NCBI GenBank assembly: GCA_021798375.1
Contig: JAJZHU010000193.1
Location: 1 to 5,104 of the forward strand
Length of the DNA: 5,104 bases
Origin: Pseudomonadota bacterium
Lineage (GTDB): Bacteria; Pseudomonadota; Alphaproteobacteria; Acetobacterales; Acetobacteraceae
Reading direction: 5' to 3'
Shown here: positions 1 to 3,823 of the stretch, one piece after another
Layout of the letters: each line of letters starts with the position of its first letter
How positions within the stretch are numbered: the first letter of the stretch is position 1
Position numbers and translations under genes: made by a program
Notes under the pieces: model-generated
What the model saw: only the letters and a program-made list of their open reading frames with translations
The model's database searches: none
Told to the model about the DNA's origin: nothing

Positions 1-207
1 ATCGGTGCGGGTTATCTGGTTTTGGTGGTGTTGGTGCCCGAGATCATGATGGAACACTACAACACCTCGTTTTATCTTGGCGGCACCAGTCTGATGATTA
101 TCGTCTCGGTGACCATGGACACGGTGACGCAGGTGCAATCGCATTTGCTGGCCCATCAATACGAGGGGCTCATCCGTAAAAATCGCGGCAAGAGCCGGCT
201 GAAGTAA
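1..207 (+). CDS. secY: Protein translocase subunit SecY, C-terminal part (5' end outside window)
   Basis: This is the last 68 codons of SecY, the pore-forming subunit of the SecYEG translocon in the inner membrane. The frame is open from base 1 and stops at TAA 205-207. It begins inside a hydrophobic stretch (IGAGYLVLVVLVP), which fits the end of transmembrane helix 9. It continues through a periplasmic loop (EIMMEHYNTSFYLGG) into the last helix (TSLMIIVSVTMDTVTQVQ). It finishes in a basic cytosolic tail with the SecY-typical QSHLLAHQYEGLIRK pattern. The FY-GGTSL-I-VSVTMD run and the QYEGL tail are characteristic of alphaproteobacterial SecY. adk follows after only 12 nt, with its Shine-Dalgarno overlapping the secY stop, so the two are very probably co-transcribed and perhaps translationally coupled. 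Identification is by recognition of the conserved C-terminus only. Confidence 0.95.
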   Translation: MGAGYLVLVVLVPEIMMEHYNTSFYLGGTSLMIIVSVTMDTVTQVQSHLLAHQYEGLIRKNRGKSRLK

Positions 208-213
208 GGGGAG
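206..213 (+). promoter_or_regulatory. Ribosome binding site of adk, overlapping the secY stop
   Basis: AAGGGGAG lies across the last two bases of the secY TAA and ends 6 nt before GTG 220. It supports the GTG start of adk. Its overlap with the secY stop suggests that ribosomes finishing secY could keep this site open. Confidence 0.7.
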
Positions 214-219
214 ACGCAG

Positions 220-879
220 GTGAATCTGATTCTTCTTGGCCCGCCTGGCGCCGGCAAGGGCACCCAGGCCAAGTTGCTTGAGTCGCTTTATCATATTGCC
301 CAGATTTCCACCGGCGACATGCTGCGGGCCGAGGTGGCGGCGGGAACGCCGGTCGGCAAGCAGGCACAGGCGATCATGTCGTCGGGTGGCCTGGTGCCGG
401 ACGCAATCATCATCGAGATGCTGAAGCATCGCCTGACGCAACCCGATTGCGCCAATGGATTCATCCTCGATGGTTTCCCGCGCACCGTGCCGCAGGCGCA
501 GGCGTTGGACGTTATGTTGGATGCGGCCGGATTGTCGTTGAACGCGGTGATCGAGCTGAAAGTGGATGACGACGCGCTGACCGACCGAATTGGTGGACGA
601 TTCTCCTGTGCCAAATGCGGCGCCGGCTATCACGATCAGTTCAAGCCGACCGAGGTCGAAGGCGTGTGCGATGTTTGCGGCAGCACCGCGTTTGTGCGCC
701 GGGCGGATGACAACCGTGAGACGGTCGCCGCGCGGTTGGTGGCCTATCACCAGCAGACGGCGCCGATCCTGCCGCATTACGCGGCGCAGGGGCGGTTGCA
801 TCGGGTGGACGGCATGGCTTCGATGGAGGAAGTGACGCAGCAGATCGAATCCGTGCTATCGGCACTGCCGCCACGCTGA
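220..879 (+). CDS. adk: Adenylate kinase with four-cysteine (zinc-type) LID domain
   Basis: The product is 219 aa and catalyses ATP + AMP = 2 ADP in the cytoplasm. The P-loop GPPGAGKGT is at residues 7-15. The AMP-binding segment ISTGDMLR is at 29-36, with T31 and R36. The signature FILDGFPRT is at 81-89, with D84 and R88. R123, R161 and R172 sit where the family has phosphate-contacting arginines. The LID (about 122-159) carries two CxxC pairs, C130/C133 and C150/C153, the arrangement that binds a structural metal in Bacillus-type enzymes and that E. coli Adk lacks. Length matches the long bacterial form. The start is GTG 220, placed 6 nt after the GGGGAG at 208-213, and the product begins exactly at the conserved MNLILLGPPG. 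It lies between secY and rpsM, the usual alphaproteobacterial position. No broken or missing catalytic residue is visible. Confidence 0.97.
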   Translation: MNLILLGPPGAGKGTQAKLLESLYHIAQISTGDMLRAEVAAGTPVGKQAQAIMSSGGLVPDAIIIEMLKHRLTQPDCANGFILDGFPRTVPQAQALDVMLDAAGLSLNAVIELKVDDDALTDRIGGRFSCAKCGAGYHDQFKPTEVEGVCDVCGSTAFVRRADDNRETVAARLVAYHQQTAPILPHYAAQGRLHRVDGMASMEEVTQQIESVLSALPPR

Positions 880-902
880 TGCAATGCAGAAATGCGTTGT
901 GT
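879..902 (+). other. Stem-loop with GAAA tetraloop at the adk stop codon
   Basis: The arm ATGCAATGCA (879-888) pairs with TGCGTTGTGT (893-902) around a GAAA loop (889-892). This gives 10 pairs, three of them G-U. It begins at the last base of the adk stop. No T-run follows, so it does not look like an intrinsic terminator. It could protect or define the 3' end of the upstream mRNA. The structure was read by eye and has no computed energy. Confidence 0.45.
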
Positions 903-910
903 GCATGTTT

Positions 911-928
911 GATCACGAAGATGTGATC
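911..928 (+). promoter_or_regulatory. Perfect dyad GATCAC-N6-GTGATC just upstream of the rpsM promoter
   Basis: GATCAC (911-916) and GTGATC (923-928) are perfect inverted repeats separated by GAAGAT. The dyad ends 8 nt before the -35 hexamer at 937, which centres it near -51 from the predicted transcription start. That spacing is compatible with an activator or repressor operator. It could equally form a 6-bp hairpin in the adk 3' UTR. No T-run follows. I do not recognise a specific regulator. Confidence 0.4.
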
Positions 929-936
929 TGAGTGCG

Positions 937-964
937 TTGACTCAAATGGGTGTGCCGCTATAGT
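937..964 (+). promoter_or_regulatory. Sigma70-type promoter for the rpsM-rpsK-rpoA-rplQ block
   Basis: The -35 box is TTGACT (937-942) and the -10 box is TATAGT (959-964), with a 16-nt spacer. Each hexamer differs from consensus at one position. The form TTGAC...GCTATAGTGCGCGCC resembles housekeeping promoters of alphaproteobacteria. The predicted transcript start is near 970-972, giving a leader of about 147 nt before rpsM. The promoter would let the ribosomal-protein/alpha-subunit block be expressed apart from secY-adk. Confidence 0.75.
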
Positions 965-974
965 GCGCGCCCTT

Positions 975-1010
975 GCGCCCTTCCAACAGGAAGGCGCTGT
1001 TTTGCATTTT
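975..1010 (+). terminator. GC-rich hairpin followed by T-rich tract (possible attenuator or adk terminator)
   Basis: GCGCCCTTCC (975-984) pairs with GGAAGGCGC (989-997) around AACA. This gives nine pairs with one bulged C on the 5' side. A broken T-rich tract, TGTTTTGCATTTT (998-1010), follows. It could end transcripts arriving from secY-adk. Because it begins only about 4 nt after the predicted start of the rpsM transcript, it could instead act as a 5'-end stabilising hairpin. The T-tract is imperfect, so termination is uncertain. Confidence 0.35.
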
Positions 1011-1103
1011 CTCCGGGCCGGGCGGGCGTTTCTTGCCTGGCGGTTCGGGGTGTTCCAGCCTTTCGGGGCGTTACTTGTTTGGGTTGTGAAGGCCCAGACA
1101 GAT

Positions 1104-1109
1104 GAGGAG
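1104..1109 (+). promoter_or_regulatory. Ribosome binding site deciding the rpsM start
   Basis: GAGGAG at 1104-1109 lies 8 nt before GTG 1118. An in-frame GTG at 1109-1111 overlaps the last base of this site, so it cannot be the start the site serves. Starting there would also add MSD ahead of the conserved S13 N-terminus. Confidence 0.75.
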
Positions 1110-1117
1110 TGAGTGAC

Positions 1118-1495
1118 GTGGCGCGTATTGCCGGCGTGAACATCCCGACCAACAAGCGGGTAACGATTAGCCTTCGCTATATTTACGGCATTGGTCCGTC
1201 GAAGGCTCAGAAGATTTGCGAACAGATTGGCATCCCCGACGATCGCCGGGTCAACCAACTGTCCGATGACGAGATCATGCGCATCCGCGAGTTGATCGAT
1301 CGTGACTATCGCGTTGAAGGTGATCTGCGCCGCGAGGTGTCGATGAACATCAAACGCCTGATGGATCTGGCCTGCTACCGTGGTTTGCGTCACCGCAAGG
1401 GCCTGCCGGTCCGTGGTCAGCGCACCCACACCAATGCCCGCACCCGCAAGGGCAAGGCAGTGGCGATCGCCGGCAAGAAGAAAGTCACGAAGTAA
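1118..1495 (+). CDS. rpsM: 30S ribosomal protein S13
   Basis: The product is 125 aa, close to the family length, and is a 30S head protein that contacts the P-site tRNA and the 30S-50S bridge region. The N-terminus MARIAGVNIPTNKR is diagnostic. It is followed by the YGIG segment (residues 23-26) of the helix-two turns-helix region, a helical middle with DEIMRIREL and YRVEGDLRR, and the conserved basic tail RGLRHRKGLPVRGQRTHTN-ARTRKG ending in KKKVTK, which reaches toward tRNA. I chose GTG 1118 over the in-frame GTG 1109 because GAGGAG sits 8 nt upstream of 1118 and homologues begin MARIAG. It is the first gene after the promoter at 937-964 and is followed by rpsK after 104 nt. Confidence 0.97.
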   Translation: MARIAGVNIPTNKRVTISLRYIYGIGPSKAQKICEQIGIPDDRRVNQLSDDEIMRIRELIDRDYRVEGDLRREVSMNIKRLMDLACYRGLRHRKGLPVRGQRTHTNARTRKGKAVAIAGKKKVTK

Positions 1496-1599
1496 CACGC
1501 GGCTTACCCCCGCTTCGTTTCCAAAGCTGCTCCACCCGATACGCCGACCCCAAAATGCTTACAACGGTGCTTGGGTGGCATTACCTAGGATAGAAGATC
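1496..1599 (+). promoter_or_regulatory. rpsM-rpsK spacer with mutually exclusive pairings
   Basis: The 104-nt spacer holds no gene. The GGGTGG block at 1573-1578 can pair with CCACCC at 1532-1537. Part of it (TTGGG 1571-1575) can instead pair with CCCAA at 1549-1553. AATGCT (1554-1559) can pair with GGCATT (1577-1582), immediately upstream of the rpsK ribosome site AGGA (1587-1590). These alternatives suggest, but do not show, an RNA switch or processing element. Confidence 0.25.
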
Positions 1600-1995
<396 letters not shown>

Positions 1996-2013
1996 TTTTC
2001 TGATTTTACTGCC

Positions 2014-2040
2014 GCACGGCGTCCCTGGTTGGCGCCGTGC
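2014..2040 (+). other. Intergenic stem-loop between rpsK and rpoA
   Basis: GCACGGCGTC (2014-2023) pairs with GGCGCCGTGC (2031-2040), ten pairs with one G-U, around a 7-nt loop. It starts 18 nt after the rpsK stop and ends 29 nt before the rpoA start. Only CGCCCCTTTAT follows, so it is a poor intrinsic terminator. It could tune read-through, RNA processing or differential stability between the ribosomal-protein and rpoA parts of the mRNA. Confidence 0.5.
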
Positions 2041-2069
2041 CGCCCCTTTATCTGAAAGAGGCTTTAACA

Positions 2070-3089
2070 GTGGTGATCCAGAAGAACTGGCAATCGCTTA
2101 TTAAGCCCGAGAAACTCGAAGTAGAGCTCGGCGCTGATCCGACGCGTTTTGCCACCGTGGTGGCGGAACCGCTCGAACGTGGTTTCGGCATGACGCTGGG
2201 CAACGCGATCCGTCGCGTGCTGCTGTCGTCCTTGCAGGGCGCCGCGGTGACCGCGATCCAGATTGATGGCGTTTTGCACGAATTCAGCTCGATTCCGGGC
2301 GTTCGTGAAGACGTGACCGATATTGTGTTGAACGTGAAGCAGTTGGCTTTGCGCATGCACGGCGACGGCCCGAAGCGGATGATTCTTACCGCGACCGGCC
2401 CCGGCGAAGTGCGCGCGGGTCAAATCCAGACCGGCCACGATATCGAGATCATGAATCCGGAACTCGTGCTTTGCACCCTCGATGAAGGTGCGAAGCTGGG
2501 CATGGAATTCACCGTATGTTTGGGCAAGGGCTATGTCGCGGCCAGCGCGAACCGTCCCGAAGATGCGCCGATCGGGCTGATCCCCATCGACAGCATTTAT
2601 TCGCCGGTGCGCCGCGTGTCGTACAAGGTCGAGCCGACCCGCGTGGGCCAGGTCACCGACTATGACAAGCTGCTGCTGACGCTTGAAACCAACGGCGCTT
2701 TCACCCCGGAAGATGCGGTGGCCCTGGCCGCCCGCATTCTGCAGGACCAGTTGCAACTGTTCATCAACTTTGATGAGCCGCAAGTGGTGCGTCCCGAGGA
2801 GCCGCAAGACGATCTGCCGTTCAACCGCAATCTGCTGCGCAAGGTCGACGAGCTTGAGCTCTCGGTCCGTTCGGCCAATTGCCTCAAGAACGACAACATC
2901 GTCTATATCGGCGATCTGGTGCAGAAGACCGAGCAGGAAATGCTCCGCACCCCGAACTTTGGGCGCAAATCCTTGAACGAAATCAAGGAAGTGCTCACGG
3001 CGATGGGTCTTGCGCTGGGTATGAATGTAACCGGTTGGCCGCCCGAGAATATCGAAGATCTGGCCAAGCGGCTCGACGAGCCGTTCTAA
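2070..3089 (+). CDS. rpoA: DNA-directed RNA polymerase subunit alpha
   Basis: The product is 339 aa, against 329 in E. coli and about 338 in alphaproteobacteria. Its N-terminal domain dimerises to nucleate polymerase assembly (alpha2 to alpha2-beta to core). It shows ERGFGMTLGNAIRRVLLSSL at 36-55 with the R48/R49 pair, then IDGVLHEFSSIPGVREDV and TGPGEVRAGQI. A linker with LPFNRNLLRKVDELELS leads to the C-terminal domain, VRSANCLKNDNIVYIGDLVQ. R267 there matches the E. coli R265 that contacts UP-element DNA. NFGRKSLNEIKEVL and the tail WPPENIEDLAKRLDEPF follow. I start at GTG 2070, 8 nt after AGAGG (2057-2061), giving MVIQKNWQSLIKPEKLEV as in Acetobacteraceae homologues as I remember them. 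GTG 2073 is the alternative. GTG 2037 is rejected because it lies inside the upstream hairpin and adds a non-conserved segment. Confidence 0.97.
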   Translation: MVIQKNWQSLIKPEKLEVELGADPTRFATVVAEPLERGFGMTLGNAIRRVLLSSLQGAAVTAIQIDGVLHEFSSIPGVREDVTDIVLNVKQLALRMHGDGPKRMILTATGPGEVRAGQIQTGHDIEIMNPELVLCTLDEGAKLGMEFTVCLGKGYVAASANRPEDAPIGLIPIDSIYSPVRRVSYKVEPTRVGQVTDYDKLLLTLETNGAFTPEDAVALAARILQDQLQLFINFDEPQVVRPEEPQDDLPFNRNLLRKVDELELSVRSANCLKNDNIVYIGDLVQKTEQEMLRTPNFGRKSLNEIKEVLTAMGLALGMNVTGWPPENIEDLAKRLDEPF

Positions 3090-3146
3090 TTTTTAATAAC
3101 GGATAGCGGGGTTCGTTCGGGTCAAGGCCCGGGCGGAAATCGTTCT

Positions 3147-3152
3147 AAGGAG
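3147..3152 (+). promoter_or_regulatory. Strong ribosome binding site of rplQ
   Basis: AAGGAG at 3147-3152 is a near-perfect Shine-Dalgarno sequence 8 nt before ATG 3161. It sets the rplQ start at the ATG and not at the in-frame TTG at 3155. It is the best ribosome site in the window. Confidence 0.8.
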
Positions 3153-3160
3153 AATTGACC

Positions 3161-3589
3161 ATGCGTCACGGTGTTGCCGGCCGGAAGCTCGGCGTAACTT
3201 CCACGCACCGCCTTGCCATGTTTCGCAACATGGCCGTGGCGCTGATCAAACACGAACAGATCACCACGACCCTGCCCAAGGCGAAAGAATTGCGCCCGGT
3301 GGTGGAAAAGTTGATCACCCTCGGCAAGCGCGGCGATCTGCACGCCCGCCGCCAGGCGATCTCGCAACTGCGCGACACCAAGATCGTCGCCAAGCTGTTC
3401 GATACGCTCGCCCCCCGCTACAAGGCGCGCGCCGGCGGTTATGCCCGCGTGCTCAAGGCCGGGATGCGCTATGGCGATGCGGCCGATATGGCGGTGATCG
3501 AGCTGGTGGATCGCGATCCGGCCGCCAAGGGGCTCGATAGCGGGCCGGTGCAGGCCAAGCCCGAAGTGGAAGAAGCCGAGGCTGAATAA
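3161..3589 (+). CDS. rplQ: 50S ribosomal protein L17
   Basis: The product is 142 aa and is a 50S protein located near the peptide exit tunnel rim. The N-terminal MRHGVAGRKLGVTSTHRLAMFRNM matches the family MRHR--GRKLNRTSSHR-AM-RNM pattern. It continues with LIKHEQITTTLPKAKELRPVVEKLITLGKRGDLHARRQA, the most conserved stretch of bacterial L17, and then LF--LAPRYKARAGGYARVLKAGMRYGDAADMAVIELVDR. An acidic tail (KPEVEEAEAE) follows and is a common alphaproteobacterial extension beyond the E. coli protein. The ATG 3161 start is fixed by AAGGAG 8 nt upstream and by the conserved first residue. It lies 71 nt after rpoA and is the last gene before a strong terminator, the usual end of this operon. Confidence 0.97.
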   Translation: MRHGVAGRKLGVTSTHRLAMFRNMAVALIKHEQITTTLPKAKELRPVVEKLITLGKRGDLHARRQAISQLRDTKIVAKLFDTLAPRYKARAGGYARVLKAGMRYGDAADMAVIELVDRDPAAKGLDSGPVQAKPEVEEAEAE

Positions 3590-3607
3590 ATTGGGGTCAT
3601 GCCCCTG

Positions 3608-3643
3608 AAAAACCCGCCTGGAGAAATCCAGGCGGGTTTTTTT
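3608..3643 (+). terminator. Strong intrinsic terminator after rplQ, probably bidirectional
   Basis: The arm AACCCGCCTGGA (3611-3622) pairs perfectly with TCCAGGCGGGTT (3627-3638) around a GAAA tetraloop (3623-3626). Seven Ts follow, at 3637-3643. Five As at 3608-3612 precede it, so the minus-strand reading also has a T-run and could terminate transcription from the right. It lies 18 nt after the rplQ stop and closes the operon. Confidence 0.95.
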
Positions 3644-3823
3644 ATGGGCGCGTTGCCTGCGCCGCGGTGCATGCCGCCGGACGCCAATAATCAAAAGTTT
3701 TTTGCGTCATTTTTCAAAAAAGAAGACTCTCCATGACTTAACTTCACTTCTCGATTGCTTTGCGCCCCCCTTTCGTGTAGCTGCCCGCTGATAATACGTT
3801 ATTTTTGTACAGAGTGAAAAAGT
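3644..3823 (+). other. Intergenic region upstream of the helicase with AT-rich inverted repeat
   Basis: No gene is seen here. A GC-rich part (3646-3685) is followed by an AT-rich patch. In it, TTTTTTG (3698-3704) and CAAAAAA (3715-3721) form an inverted repeat around a 10-nt loop. The helicase promoter should lie in this region because a strong terminator precedes it. The best -10 candidate is GATAAT/TAATAC at 3790-3797, with no convincing -35 partner. A GANTC site (GACTC) is at 3725-3729. Confidence 0.4.

Larger units (their letters stand above)
971..1117 (+). promoter_or_regulatory. Structured 5' leader of rpsM mRNA
   Basis: This non-coding stretch lies between the predicted transcription start and the rpsM start. 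It contains several potential helices. GCGCC(C)TTCC/GGAAGGCGC spans 975-997. GCCGGGC (1017-1023) can pair with GCCTGGC (1035-1041), with one G-U. TTTGGG (1078-1083) can pair with CCCAGA (1093-1098). TTCGGGG occurs twice, at 1044-1050 and 1062-1068. No ORF with a credible ribosome site was seen in it. Leaders of ribosomal-protein operons often mediate autogenous control. That role is only inferred here, because I do not match this leader to a described RNA family. Confidence 0.45.

Noticed and set aside
1109..1117. Upstream in-frame GTG start for S13 (adding MSD)
   Set aside because: The GTG overlaps the last base of the GAGGAG ribosome site and the extra residues precede the conserved MARIAG.
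641..1498. 285-codon minus-strand frame across adk, the intergenic region and rpsM
   Set aside because: It is antisense to two certain genes and to the promoter and leader region. There is no ribosome site of note and no recognisable protein.
2064..2807. 247-codon minus-strand frame inside rpoA
   Set aside because: It is antisense to the conserved alpha subunit. Its composition is that of a GC-rich shadow frame.
3647..3663. Second hairpin GGCGC/GCGCC after the rplQ terminator
   Set aside because: It has only five pairs and is followed by GC-rich sequence and no T-run. It is likely chance in GC-rich DNA.
3122..3694. 190-codon minus-strand frame over rplQ and the terminator
   Set aside because: It reads through a strong intrinsic terminator and is antisense to L17, with no support as a gene.
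3770..3797. Promoter for the helicase with -10 at GATAAT/TAATAC
   Set aside because: The -10 is plausible, but no -35 hexamer lies at 16-18 nt (the sequence there is C/T-rich), so I do not call it as a feature.
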